A DNA stretch of 64,000 bases from Chitinophagaceae bacterium (GCA_025449935.1 JANWIJ010000042.1:1-64000); one strand, 5' to 3'. Shown: positions 1 to 10,341, numbered from the stretch's first letter. The notes: generated by a model not told the origin, from the sequence alone. Numbers and translations are program-made.

Positions 1-2
1 TC

Positions 3-875
3 CTGATTGATATGCATAACCTGGGAATAAAGATTGCGGAAGTAAGCATTGGTACTATTGAAAACCGGATGCAACCACTTGAGCAGCTTGGAAAGATGAG
101 CCGTGAAGTGGCCAGGACAATTATGAAAAAATCCAGGAGCGCCGACGTTCAGAACCTTGAGACCTATGAGAATATTCAAATAATCAGAGAACAGATGGAA
201 TTTGCTATAAAGGAAGGCCTGATGTCACTTAAAAAAATTGCCGTATTTGATATGGACAACACCATTCTACGGGCGAGCTTTATTAGCAGTGCTGCTGATA
301 AATACGGATTCAGGAAGCAATTGGTAGATATAGTTACCAATAATGATAACCCATTTATCCGCACTAAATTAATTGCGCGACAATTGAAAGGAAAATCAAT
401 CGGTGACTTGTTGGAATTAACGGATAGTATTGAAGTGACACCTCATTTGCAGGAGGCCGTGTGTGAATTAAAAAAGCAGGGTTATATCACCGGTATTATC
501 AGCGACAGTTACGACTGTGTTACTAATCATCTCAAAAATAGGTATGGATTTGATTTTACGATTTCCAATGAACTGGAATTTTCAAAAAGCTTTGCGACGG
601 GGGAAGTGAAAATTCCATCATTTTTTGTATCGGGGGATGATAGCCAATGCAAACATGACTATTGTAAGCTGAATGCGCTGGTCAAAATCTGCCAACAATA
701 CAAAGTTGATTTAAAAAACACTTTAATGATTGGAGATGGGGAAAATGATATTTGCTGCCTGAAGAAAGCGGGCATTGGTGTCTCGTTCTGCTCCGCCAGC
801 ACCCTGGTCGATTCTGTAGCCGATTATATCATTAAAGAGCCTGATTTTGGGCTGTTAATTCCTATATTAGAGTGA
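3..875 (+). CDS. HAD-superfamily phosphatase (SerB-like), probably 5'-truncated by the window edge
   Basis: FDMDNTIL motif I, SDSYD motif II region, MIGDGENDICCLKKAGIGV motif III/IV; frame is open upstream of the ATG at 12 to the window start. Confidence 0.75.
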   Translation: MIDMHNLGIKIAEVSIGTIENRMQPLEQLGKMSREVARTIMKKSRSADVQNLETYENIQIIREQMEFAIKEGLMSLKKIAVFDMDNTILRASFISSAADKYGFRKQLVDIVTNNDNPFIRTKLIARQLKGKSIGDLLELTDSIEVTPHLQEAVCELKKQGYITGIISDSYDCVTNHLKNRYGFDFTISNELEFSKSFATGEVKIPSFFVSGDDSQCKHDYCKLNALVKICQQYKVDLKNTLMIGDGENDICCLKKAGIGVSFCSASTLVDSVADYIIKEPDFGLLIPILE

Positions 876-876
876 T

Positions 877-2151
877 ATGTTTACAGCTCTTATTATCATC
901 ATTTTTGTGCTGGGATATATTGCGATTGCATTTGAGCATCCCCTCAAACTAAATAAAGCTGCATCAGCCCTGATCACCGGCGTGCTGTGCTGGACTATTT
1001 ATTTTTTGCAAAGTGAGTCTGCAGAATCAGCCACCGATGAATTATTGCATCACATGGGAGAAATCTCCGGGATTTTGTTTTTTTTATTGGGTGCTATGAC
1101 CGTTGTGGAATTGATCGATTCGCATAATGGCTTTGATATAATTAAGGACAAGATCACCACTACCAGTAAATCCAGGCTACTCTTGGTTGTTTCTTTTCTC
1201 ACTTTTTTCCTCTCTGCTTTGCTGGACAACCTTACGACTGCAATTGTAATGACCTCACTTTGTTCCAGGCTATTGGAGGAAAAGGAGGACCGGCTCTGGT
1301 TTGCAGGCATGATCGTTATTGCTGCCAATGCCGGTGGTGCCTGGTCGCCGTTGGGCGATGTAACAACAACAATGCTCTGGATCGGAGGACAAATTACTGC
1401 CTTAAATATTATGAAGGAACTTATCCTGCCCAGTATGGCAGTCTGTATTCTGCCGGTCCTAATTATTGCCTTCAGGTTTCGTGGAAAAAAAATCGATGCT
1501 GTGCCAATCGCCGTTCGAACCGAGAAAGAAAAACAGGAAGGGAAAATCATTTTATTGGCTGGCATAGGTTTCTTAATCTTTGTTCCCATTTTTAAAACAC
1601 TTACTCATCTTCCTCCATTTATGGGGATGTTGCTTGCCCTTGGATTGATGTGGGTAATTACAACGATTATACATACGGGGAAAGAAACACGACTGGCCCA
1701 AAAATATTCCGTAACCCATGCCTTGCAAAAAGTAGACTCGCCTAGTATTCTCTTTTTTCTCGGTATCCTGTTAGCTGTTTCTGCTTTGCAATCCTCTGGA
1801 TTATTAAAAGAAGTCGCCAACAGTTTGAACGGCGCTCTCAAAAATGATTACCTGATTGGTACAGCTTTAGGCCTGCTTTCAGCATTGGTAGACAATGTTC
1901 CTTTGGTTGCAGCATCCCAGGGGATGTATGATTTAGCGACCTATCCAACTGATCATCACTTTTGGGAGTTTCTTGCTTTAACAACAGGCACGGGCGGCAG
2001 CGCTATTATTATTGGCTCTGCAGCAGGTGTAGCCGTAATGGGCATCGAGAAGATTAATTTTATATGGTACTTAAAAAGGATCACCTGGCTTGCACTGATT
2101 GGCTTTATAGCGGGAATAGTCGTGTTTCTTTTGCAACTTCAATTCGGCTAA
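877..2151 (+). CDS. nhaD: NhaD-type sodium/proton antiporter (ion transporter superfamily)
   Basis: 424 aa polytopic protein; LDNLTTAIVMTSL and NAGGAWSPLGDVTTTMLW motifs typical of NhaD. Confidence 0.85.
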   Translation: MFTALIIIIFVLGYIAIAFEHPLKLNKAASALITGVLCWTIYFLQSESAESATDELLHHMGEISGILFFLLGAMTVVELIDSHNGFDIIKDKITTTSKSRLLLVVSFLTFFLSALLDNLTTAIVMTSLCSRLLEEKEDRLWFAGMIVIAANAGGAWSPLGDVTTTMLWIGGQITALNIMKELILPSMAVCILPVLIIAFRFRGKKIDAVPIAVRTEKEKQEGKIILLAGIGFLIFVPIFKTLTHLPPFMGMLLALGLMWVITTIIHTGKETRLAQKYSVTHALQKVDSPSILFFLGILLAVSALQSSGLLKEVANSLNGALKNDYLIGTALGLLSALVDNVPLVAASQGMYDLATYPTDHHFWEFLALTTGTGGSAIIIGSAAGVAVMGIEKINFIWYLKRITWLALIGFIAGIVVFLLQLQFG

Positions 2152-3938
2152 TGAACATGGGTATCAAGTCGTTATATCTGGCCATTCTTAATTTTCTGCG
2201 TACAAGACTGAGCAGGGTGCAGTTCATTATGGTAATTGCGACACTGGTAGGTTTTTTTTCGGGGCTGGGTGCGGTTTTTCTTAAAACGGTGGTGCACCGG
2301 CTACAACATGGAGTAGAAGATATATCATTTCATCGTTATGCCTACCTGGTGTTTCCCGCCATTGGACTGCTGATAACCGTTTTCATTATACGCTACTTTC
2401 TGGGTGGGCAAATTGAAAAGGGCATTGCAATGGTGCTAAAAGCTATTGCCAGGAAATCGTCTTTTATTCCGCTGAAGCACACCTATGCGCATATTGTCAC
2501 AAGTTCAATAACGGTGGGGTTTGGCGGATCTGTGGGCCTGGAAGCTCCGATTGTCGCCACCGGCTCAGCCGTTGGATCTAATATATCCCGGATCAGCGAT
2601 CTAAATTACCAGGAAAGAACTTTACTGATCGCTTGCGGTGCAGCAGCGGGCATTTCAGCCGTTTTTAATGCTCCGATTGCGGGTGTAATATTCGCAGTAG
2701 AAGTGTTACTGACTGAGAAAGTGGTCAGCTATTTCATACCCCTGATAATTTCTTCTGTAGTGGGAGTGCTGTGTTCAAAAATTATATTGCAGGAGTCCTC
2801 AATGTTCAACTTTGTATTAAAGCAGAATTTTGATTATAACAATGTTCCCTTTTATATATTGTTGGGTGTTCTTGCGGGTTTTGTATCCTTGTATTATGCA
2901 CGCATATTTAAGAAAACAGAGCACTGGATACATGAATGGAAGTTAAATATGTTCGCGAGGGCGGTCATAGGAGGAATCTTCCTTCTTGCTATATTTTATG
3001 TTTTTCCTCCCTTGTTTGGGGAAGGTTACGACAGTGTGAAACTGGTGGCCAACGGTACTTTCACCACATTTGCTGATAACACTACGTTGTTCGCTGCGCT
3101 GGGTGAGAATTGGGGTCTTATTGCTTTTACTGCATTGATAGTTTTGTTCAAGCCCGTAGCTGCCGGTATTACGTTAGGCAGCGGGGGCAATGGTGGTAAT
3201 TTTGCTCCATCACTCTTTGCGGGATCGTACCTTGGCTTCTTTTTTTCCAGGCTCATTAACAGCACGCCGTGGTTTAAGATACCAGTAGGGAATTTCAGTC
3301 TGATTGGAATGGCAGGAGTATTAAGCGGCGTAATGTATTGTCCCCTGACCGCCATTTTTTTGATTGCCGAGATAACAAATGGTTACGAATTGTTTATACC
3401 GCTCATGATTGTGTCCTCCATTTCATTTTTTATCGTAAAGTCCTATGAGCCCTATTCCATGGACCTGAAAAGACTGGCACTGGAAGGACAGGTTTTTACG
3501 CACAGGAAAGAAAAAAACATTCTTACCTCGATTGTGCTTTCCGACATGCTGCAGGATAGCTACGAAAGTATCAACCTGGACAAGAAGTTAAGGGACCTGG
3601 TGGAATTAATCAAAGGAAGCGAGAAGAATATTTTTGCTGTGTCGGACAATAAGGGAAAGTTTGCAGGTATAATTGAATTAAATGATATTAAACAAAAACT
3701 CTTTCAACCGGAATTGTTTGATAAGGTAGCTGTTAAAACCATTATGAAGAAGCCAGCAGCCATACTCCGGGATGATGACACCATGCACGAGGTTATGGAA
3801 AAGTTTGACATTGCCCAGAGTTGGTATCTACCGGTTCTTGGCAAGGAAAGAAATTTTATCGGCTTTATTTCCAAGACAAAACTTTTTAGTAAATACCGGG
3901 AAATATTGTCCAGGCAGGGTGATTTATATGAGCCTTAA
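2151..3938 (+). CDS. ClC-family chloride channel/transporter with C-terminal CBS domains
   Basis: GSVGLEAPIVATGSAVGS, GAAAGISAVFNAPIAGVIFAVE, GSGGNGGNFAPSLFAG ClC motifs; CBS-like C-terminus; internal ATG at 2151 overlaps the upstream stop (TAATG), so preferred over the 2064 start. Confidence 0.9.
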   Translation: MNMGIKSLYLAILNFLRTRLSRVQFIMVIATLVGFFSGLGAVFLKTVVHRLQHGVEDISFHRYAYLVFPAIGLLITVFIIRYFLGGQIEKGIAMVLKAIARKSSFIPLKHTYAHIVTSSITVGFGGSVGLEAPIVATGSAVGSNISRISDLNYQERTLLIACGAAAGISAVFNAPIAGVIFAVEVLLTEKVVSYFIPLIISSVVGVLCSKIILQESSMFNFVLKQNFDYNNVPFYILLGVLAGFVSLYYARIFKKTEHWIHEWKLNMFARAVIGGIFLLAIFYVFPPLFGEGYDSVKLVANGTFTTFADNTTLFAALGENWGLIAFTALIVLFKPVAAGITLGSGGNGGNFAPSLFAGSYLGFFFSRLINSTPWFKIPVGNFSLIGMAGVLSGVMYCPLTAIFLIAEITNGYELFIPLMIVSSISFFIVKSYEPYSMDLKRLALEGQVFTHRKEKNILTSIVLSDMLQDSYESINLDKKLRDLVELIKGSEKNIFAVSDNKGKFAGIIELNDIKQKLFQPELFDKVAVKTIMKKPAAILRDDDTMHEVMEKFDIAQSWYLPVLGKERNFIGFISKTKLFSKYREILSRQGDLYEP

Positions 3939-4068
3939 TGCAAGATCTGAGTCAGTTGGTGAAGCACACCGGGTGATATCAGGAACAGAATAACCAGTCC
4001 GAATGCTGGCCTACACCAGCCTACCGCTGGATGTACGGGTAATTAGTAAATGTTGAAAGATACATTGG

Positions 4069-4098
4069 GGCCACTTCTGAAAGGAAGTGGCCTTTTTT
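4069..4098 (+). terminator. Rho-independent terminator
   Basis: GGCCACTTC-TGAAAG-GAAGTGGCC followed by TTTTTT. Confidence 0.85.
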
Positions 4099-4126
4099 GT
4101 AAAAGCTAAGCACCTGGAAACCAACT

Positions 4127-4164
4127 ACTAATAAATTTAGTTATATAAAACTAATAAAATTAGT
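4127..4164 (+). promoter_or_regulatory. Tandem palindromic operator-like sites
   Basis: ACTAATAAATTTAGT (4127-4141) and ACTAATAAAATTAGT (4150-4164); arms ACTAA(T)/(A)TTAGT, 23-bp centre spacing, ending about 14 bp before the polymerase ATG at 4178. Confidence 0.6.
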
Positions 4165-4177
4165 AATCTTGTCCTGT

Positions 4178-7135
4178 ATGTATCTCAACTGCAAGACCTG
4201 TTTCAGCTTTAATTATGGCACTTTTTCTACAAAAGAACTGGTGGAAACGGCAGTTGAGAAGGGAGTTACTGCCCTTGCGCTCACCAATATCAATTTGACC
4301 TGCGATACCTGGGAGTTTGTAAAGCTATGCCGGGAGGCGAATATCCGCCCGGTTGCCGGTGTGGAGATACGGAACGATGACAAGCTGCTGTATGTCCTCC
4401 TTGCAGCTAATAACAAGGGCTTTGCATGGATCAACCAGTTTCTTTCCGGGCATTTAACAGCGAAGAAAGATTTCCCGGAACCTTCGGAGGAACAAAGTTT
4501 TTTTGAAAACGGTTGGGACGGGTTTGTGATTTACCCAATAGGCGTAAAAAAATTTTCAGCCTTACGTTTGAATGAACGCATCGGCGTTAGGCCATCCGAA
4601 ATTAATAAACTGTTTGGCACGGACTGGCGGAATTATGAAGAGAAATTTGTGATACGCCAGCCCGTAACGGTTCAAAATAAAATATATCATAACCTCCACC
4701 GGTTGTTAAGAGCCATTGACCACAACCTCCTCTTGTCACAACTTCCCAAAGCAACACCCTGTGATGAGAAAGAAATTTTCCTGTCGCCCGCACAGCTGAT
4801 GAATTGTTTTCAACTCTATCCATTTATGATCAGCAATACGTATAAGCTGATGGATGCCTGTAAGATTGACATGGAATTTCATAAGGACAAAACAAAAAAA
4901 ACCTATACCGGGTCACCCGAGGGCGATAAACTTTTACTGGAGAAGCTGGCGATGGATGGATTGCCGCATCGGTATGGAAACAGGAATAAGACCGCCCTTG
5001 CGCGTTTGCAAAAAGAACTCAGGATCATCGGGGACATGGGGTTCAATTTTTATTTCCTCAGCAACTATGATATCGTGCGGCATGCGCAATCCCGGGGCTT
5101 TTATCATGTGGGGAGGGGCAGCGGGGCCAATTCCATCGTGGCCTATTGCATGGGCATCACGGATGTGGACCCGATCGAACTCAATTTATATTTTGAACGG
5201 TTTTTAAACCCGGAACGAACCTCACCGCCTGATTTTGATATTGACTTTTCGCACAGGGACCGGGATGAAGTAATGGACTATGTATTTAAGCGGTATGGCA
5301 AGGACCATGTAAGCCTGGTTGGCAATTATACGACCTACAAAAATGATTCAATCATCCGGGAACTGGGAAAAGTGTTCGGGCTGCCGGATGCGGATATCAA
5401 AGAACTGCAAAGGACCAATTTACCCCGTGATCATATCCAAAAATTAATCATGCAATATGGAAACCTGATGCGGAATTTTCCCGCCAACTGTTCGGTTCAT
5501 GCGTGTGGGATGTTTATCTCCGAAGAACCCATCACCCATCATGTGGCGTTATTCATGCCGCCGAAGGGAATGGCAACTGCTCAACTGGATATGTATGCGG
5601 CGGAGGATATCGGGTTAAACAAGTATGATATATTAAGCCAGCGGGGCCTCAGTCATATCCGGGAAGCGCTGGGGCTGATCAGGCTGAATAAAGGTATTGA
5701 CATCAATATTCATGATACCCATAAATTCAAGAAAGATCCAAACGTCAATTTACAAATCAGGAACGCCAACAGCATTGGCTGCTTTTATATCGAATCGCCG
5801 GCCATGCGGCACCTGCTGATGAAACTGAAATGCGATGATTACCTGACGCTGGTCGCAGCCAGTTCAATTATACGGCCGGGTGTTGCCGAATCAGGGATGA
5901 TGCGGGAATATATTTACCGTTATCACAACCGGGAGGGAATCAAATACCTGCATCCCATCTTCGAAGAACATTTATCGGAAACATTCGGCGTGATGGTTTT
6001 CCAGGAAGATGTGATAAAGATCGCTCATTACTTTGCCGGGCTGACCCTTGGTGATGCCGATGTGTTACGGAGAGCGATGAACAGTGCCAAGTACAGGGAG
6101 AACAGCAGTTTTGAAATTATCCGTAATAAGTATTTCAAAAGCTGTCAGGAAAAGGGTCATCCGGTGGAACTGGCGGCTGAGGTATGGAGGCAGATGGAAA
6201 GTTTTGCGGGCTATAGTTTCTGCAAAGCGCACTCGGCCAGCTTCGCGGTTGAAAGTTATATGTCACTCTACCTGAAAACCTATTACCCAAAGGAATTCAT
6301 GGTGGCCGTGATCAATAATTTCGGAGGGTTTTATTCCACTGAACTTTATTTTATTGAATTATTCAAAGCAGGCGGAAGGATCGAACCCCCGTGTATCAAT
6401 AACAGCGACGAATACAGCAATATCAAAGACGATGAAGTATATGTCGGGCTGATTCATATCAAAAGCCTGCGGAAAGAATGGATGGAAAATATCCTGGACG
6501 AACGAATGAACCGTGGTCCTTACCTGCATTTACAGGATTTTATTGAACGGGTAAATACCGGGATCGAACAACTGGCCTTATTAATAAAGACAGGCGCTTT
6601 CCGGTTCACTGGAAAGACGAAGAAGCAATTGTTATGGGAAGCGCATAGCCTGCTCAAAATGCACCAGCTCCAATTACAAAATACTCAACCGCTCTTTCAT
6701 GAACCTGCTATTCAATTTAAATTGCCTGACCTGGCCGATCATCCGCTGGATGATATTTATTACCAGGTCCATCACCTGGGGTTTCCGCTCGGTAACCCAT
6801 TTGGTTTAGTGGATGACGATCCCGGTAACTATGTTCCCGCAAAGGATCTTTTCAAATTTTCGAATAAGTATGTGACAGTCCTCATTTATTTCATTGCCCA
6901 TAAGCATGTACCCACCAAACACGGGGAAGAAATGTATTTCGGCACCTTTCTCGACAGTAACCTGGATTGGGTGGACACGGTGCATTTCCCCGAATCAGCG
7001 AAGAAATATCCATTGGATAAATCAGGATTCTTTCGCGCCACGGGCAAAGTAACACTCGACTTTGGCGTAGTTAGTCTTGAAGTGACGAAAATGGAAACAG
7101 TGAGCTACCGGGCAAGACAGTATGCTGACCTATGA
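4178..7135 (+). CDS. DNA polymerase III alpha subunit, short/error-prone type (DnaE2/ImuC-like)
   Basis: PHP-domain N-terminus, HVGRGSGANSIVAYCMGIT, PPDFDIDFSHRDRDEV catalytic motif; about 985 aa, shorter than replicative DnaE; paired with dinB. ORF track start 4169 is a TTG; ATG at 4178 preferred. Confidence 0.88.
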   Translation: MYLNCKTCFSFNYGTFSTKELVETAVEKGVTALALTNINLTCDTWEFVKLCREANIRPVAGVEIRNDDKLLYVLLAANNKGFAWINQFLSGHLTAKKDFPEPSEEQSFFENGWDGFVIYPIGVKKFSALRLNERIGVRPSEINKLFGTDWRNYEEKFVIRQPVTVQNKIYHNLHRLLRAIDHNLLLSQLPKATPCDEKEIFLSPAQLMNCFQLYPFMISNTYKLMDACKIDMEFHKDKTKKTYTGSPEGDKLLLEKLAMDGLPHRYGNRNKTALARLQKELRIIGDMGFNFYFLSNYDIVRHAQSRGFYHVGRGSGANSIVAYCMGITDVDPIELNLYFERFLNPERTSPPDFDIDFSHRDRDEVMDYVFKRYGKDHVSLVGNYTTYKNDSIIRELGKVFGLPDADIKELQRTNLPRDHIQKLIMQYGNLMRNFPANCSVHACGMFISEEPITHHVALFMPPKGMATAQLDMYAAEDIGLNKYDILSQRGLSHIREALGLIRLNKGIDINIHDTHKFKKDPNVNLQIRNANSIGCFYIESPAMRHLLMKLKCDDYLTLVAASSIIRPGVAESGMMREYIYRYHNREGIKYLHPIFEEHLSETFGVMVFQEDVIKIAHYFAGLTLGDADVLRRAMNSAKYRENSSFEIIRNKYFKSCQEKGHPVELAAEVWRQMESFAGYSFCKAHSASFAVESYMSLYLKTYYPKEFMVAVINNFGGFYSTELYFIELFKAGGRIEPPCINNSDEYSNIKDDEVYVGLIHIKSLRKEWMENILDERMNRGPYLHLQDFIERVNTGIEQLALLIKTGAFRFTGKTKKQLLWEAHSLLKMHQLQLQNTQPLFHEPAIQFKLPDLADHPLDDIYYQVHHLGFPLGNPFGLVDDDPGNYVPAKDLFKFSNKYVTVLIYFIAHKHVPTKHGEEMYFGTFLDSNLDWVDTVHFPESAKKYPLDKSGFFRATGKVTLDFGVVSLEVTKMETVSYRARQYADL

Positions 7136-8276
7136 CCGTCATATCGCTCATTTGGATATGGACCAGTTCTTCATATCCGTAGAAAGGCTTCGTAATTCAA
7201 GGCTGGAAGGAAAACCTGTACTTATCGGTGGAAGCAATGATCGTGGTATAGTTGCTGCCTGTAGTGACGAGGCAAAAAAATTCGGTATTCACGTTTCTAT
7301 GCCGGTGCGGATCGCTTTACGATTATGCAGGTATGCAACAGTCGTCAGAGCAGACTTTGAGGAATACAGCAAGCATTCAAAACTGGTCACAGAAATTATC
7401 AAAGACGCTGTACCGTTGGTTGAAAAATCGAACCTGGACGAATTCTATGTTGATCTCAGCGGTATGGATAAATTCTTTGGATGCAAAAAATTTACACAAG
7501 AGTTACGGCAGAAAATTCACCTGCATAGCGGTTTGATTTCAAGCTATGGACTTGCCAGTAATAAGTTAGTAAGCAAGGTAGCAGCAAACCAGGTTACCCC
7601 GAATGGTCAGCTGGAAATTCCATTCGGCAACGAAAAGATATTTCTTGCTCCATTGAGTGTAGTGAAGTTACCCGGGGTCGGTAAGGAAACTGCTTTCAAA
7701 CTGATGGACATGGGGGTTGAAACGATTTCCTCCCTCAGTGAAATTCCTCCGGAAATGCTTTGCGATGTGGTCGGCAAATCAGGAAATGAATTATGGAGGA
7801 GGGCGAACGGGATTGATGAATCACCGGTGATTCCTTTCCAGGAACAAAAGTCTCTTTCCATTGAGCATACATTCCAGCAGGATACCATTGACATGGATGT
7901 GCTGCTCGGGAAGCTGGCAATGATGACTGCGGGCATTGCCTTTGAACTGAGGCAGCAAAACAAGGTAACAGGATGCGTGGTATTAAAGCTGCGATATTCG
8001 GATGGCGATACGCATACTATCCAGCGATCTATTCCATTTTGCAATACTGATCATGTATTATTAACGGTGGCGAAGGAGTTATTCCGTAAGCTATTTACGC
8101 GGAGATTACTGGTGCGGCTGCTTGGGATACGCTTCACGAACCTGATCCCCGGAACTTACCAGGTCGATTTGTTTGAGGATAGCCAGGAGACGATAAAGTT
8201 ATACCGTGCGATAGATCATATAAAAAAGAGATTTGGTGAAAAGCTTTTGGGAAGGGCCGGTTATTTGAATTCGTGA
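7122..8276 (+). CDS. dinB: Y-family DNA polymerase (Pol IV/DinB-like)
   Basis: LDMDQFFISVE, NLDEFYVDLSGMD catalytic motifs, LPGVGKETAFKLMDMG HhH; overlaps the dnaE-like gene by 14 bp. Confidence 0.88.
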   Translation: MLTYDRHIAHLDMDQFFISVERLRNSRLEGKPVLIGGSNDRGIVAACSDEAKKFGIHVSMPVRIALRLCRYATVVRADFEEYSKHSKLVTEIIKDAVPLVEKSNLDEFYVDLSGMDKFFGCKKFTQELRQKIHLHSGLISSYGLASNKLVSKVAANQVTPNGQLEIPFGNEKIFLAPLSVVKLPGVGKETAFKLMDMGVETISSLSEIPPEMLCDVVGKSGNELWRRANGIDESPVIPFQEQKSLSIEHTFQQDTIDMDVLLGKLAMMTAGIAFELRQQNKVTGCVVLKLRYSDGDTHTIQRSIPFCNTDHVLLTVAKELFRKLFTRRLLVRLLGIRFTNLIPGTYQVDLFEDSQETIKLYRAIDHIKKRFGEKLLGRAGYLNS

Positions 8277-8357
8277 CCCTGCCATGAGCAGGGGAATACC
8301 GGGTATTATTTATATCAGCGCCTCTTTTAAAAGGATTAACTGCAAATAATCGCCTGG

Positions 8358-9221
8358 TCAAAACAGCTCAACCTGGCCATGCGAAACCGTTTTTTCGCCC
8401 CCGGGTACTTCGATGGGTGGAAGTTCGGGATAGAAATGCTCTTTCCAGGGTTCATGAGAACTGAGAAAATCTTTGGCCAGTGTATAATAGCTGATCTCCT
8501 CCCACGGAAGATTAAAGGAAGCTATTTCCGTAATTCGTTTGTCGTCCAGCTTTCCAAACATCCATTCCCAGGCCAGCTCATCGGTCAGCATCGTCGGCAT
8601 CCTGCTCTTGCTGTTGTGAATCTGGCTGGTCACTAAATTACCGCTTGTCGTCGTGAGGGCACAGGTATCAATGGTCTCCCCGGTGTCGGCATCGGTCCAT
8701 TCCTGCCAGACGCCTGCAATCCAAAAATATTCCCTGCCTTTCTGACCAACCCTGTAGGGATATTTTTTTGCTGTCTTTAATGGCTCGCCGGTCCGTTTAT
8801 TCATCGGGAAGATATGACGCCATTCAAAGTAACCACTTGATAAAAAAATACAGCGGCGTTCCTGCGCTGCCTTACGGTATACTTTGCCGGGCTTCACAAT
8901 TTCTTCCGATACTGCATTTAAAAAATTAATGCCTTCATTCCATTTTCCCCTTGCGTCTTTATAACCCCGCCGGACCTTAAACAACTGTTCCCTTGTTTCT
9001 ATAAAGGGCCAGCCAAGGGGATCGGGAACAAAACCCCATTCCATCGGGACAATGTCAAAATCTTCTTTATCCTTCATTGGTTTGAGTATGGCAGTCACCC
9101 CAAAATCAAAACCATTGATCACATCGCGGTCTATGAATTTGTAATTGGCTACCAGTTTTTCCAGGTGTTTCAGGCGGATGTATTCTGCCCTGGTAACTTT
9201 CGTTCCGTTATAATAACACAT
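8358..9221 (-). CDS. SOS response-associated peptidase (SRAP/YedK/HMCES family)
   Basis: Starts MCYYNG (catalytic Cys2), RRCIFLSSGYFEWRH and HNSKSRMPTML motifs of the SRAP family. Confidence 0.88.
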   Translation of the reverse strand: MCYYNGTKVTRAEYIRLKHLEKLVANYKFIDRDVINGFDFGVTAILKPMKDKEDFDIVPMEWGFVPDPLGWPFIETREQLFKVRRGYKDARGKWNEGINFLNAVSEEIVKPGKVYRKAAQERRCIFLSSGYFEWRHIFPMNKRTGEPLKTAKKYPYRVGQKGREYFWIAGVWQEWTDADTGETIDTCALTTTSGNLVTSQIHNSKSRMPTMLTDELAWEWMFGKLDDKRITEIASFNLPWEEISYYTLAKDFLSSHEPWKEHFYPELPPIEVPGGEKTVSHGQVELF

Positions 9222-9469
9222 TATTTATTTTTCTTTTCAAAGTACTGGTCAATTAGTTTTCCAACTCCCGCGGCCTCTTTTTTTCTCCCTTCGGGAACAG
9301 ATGTCCATAATTTATTACCTGCATCATCCTTATACCTCGCCATCACGATCGGTGGCCGTTTGCTGCTGAATACGACCCTGAACGCGGTATGTTTTGGAAG
9401 GTCCATTTCCTGCACCTGCATACTTACCCCATTTAGTTCCAGTTCAAAGGATTCCAACCCGGTTTTCAT
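9221..9469 (-). CDS. Conserved-looking hypothetical protein (82 aa), coupled to the SRAP gene
   Basis: ORF abuts SRAP start with 1-bp overlap; same strand. Confidence 0.6.
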   Translation of the reverse strand: MKTGLESFELELNGVSMQVQEMDLPKHTAFRVVFSSKRPPIVMARYKDDAGNKLWTSVPEGRKKEAAGVGKLIDQYFEKKNK

Positions 9470-9654
9470 GTTCCAATTTACCCAAATCAGCTGTTGAAAA
9501 CAACAGTATTACCCGTGAAAGAACGGCAAAAATCTTGCAGGATTTAGAATGATTTAACTGAAGCCTTCCCGGGGTGAAAAGGGGACGCTTTGCGGAGCTT
9601 ACATGATTAATATTTCCGGGCAAACAGGAGTGAGCCAGGTACCTGTCAATCAGG

Positions 9655-10341
9655 CTATGGGATAGGTAGTACCCTCCGGATCGTTTGCCAGATGATTTTC
9701 AGATCAAGCCAGAAGCTGGCCTTACGCACATATTGTGCATCCCAGTAATAGCGCAGCATGGCGCTTTCATAATCAATACTGGGTCCATAGAATCCGTTCA
9801 CCTGTGCCCATCCCGTTACTCCGGGACGGACCAGGCTACGGAATGAATAGGAAGATATAATGAAGGAGAAACGGATACAATCTGTCATCATGTGCGGCCT
9901 GGGCCCCACCACGCTCATGTGGCCCAGCAACACATTAAAGAATTGCGGCAGTTCATCCAGGTTTGTTTGCCGCAAGAAATTTCCGGCCCGGGTAATACGG
10001 TCATCATTGTTTTCAGCCGGGCGTTCATCGGCCTCGCTGTTCTTAATCATCGTACGGAACTTGATGCAACGGAAAGGCTTCCCATTCCGGCCAATCCTGT
10101 TTTGAAGAAAAAAAACAGATCCTGTTGAATCCAGCTTAATAAGGACCGCCACCAGGGGTATCAGCCAGCTCAGTATCCCGGTGATCACCAGCAGGGAAAA
10201 GAGTACATCAAAACACCTTTTGAAGAATAAATACTTTTTCCGGCTGGCAACGAAGCTCCGTACGATCCCGTTTTGACTGGCAGCTGCCCATTTGATAACC
10301 GGCAGCTTTTGTTCAGTAATATGCTGGGCCGTGTAGTTCAA
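9655..10341 (-). CDS. Bacterial sugar transferase (undecaprenyl-phosphate glycosyl-1-phosphate transferase type)
   Basis: KRCFDVLFSLLVI, IKFRTMIKNSEADE, RPGVTGWAQVNGFYG motifs. Confidence 0.92.
   Translation of the reverse strand: MNYTAQHITEQKLPVIKWAAASQNGIVRSFVASRKKYLFFKRCFDVLFSLLVITGILSWLIPLVAVLIKLDSTGSVFFLQNRIGRNGKPFRCIKFRTMIKNSEADERPAENNDDRITRAGNFLRQTNLDELPQFFNVLLGHMSVVGPRPHMMTDCIRFSFIISSYSFRSLVRPGVTGWAQVNGFYGPSIDYESAMLRYYWDAQYVRKASFWLDLKIIWQTIRRVLPIP

Noticed and set aside
1050-1589. 179-aa minus-strand ORF inside the NhaD gene
   Set aside because: Antisense shadow of a well-supported coding gene; no recognisable protein features.
2064-2150. N-terminal extension of the ClC ORF
   Set aside because: Overlaps the end of nhaD in another frame; ATG at 2151 with TAATG coupling is more plausible.
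8277-8293. CCCTGC-CATGA-GCAGGG hairpin between dinB and the SRAP gene
   Set aside because: Possible terminator, but no T run on either strand; not called.
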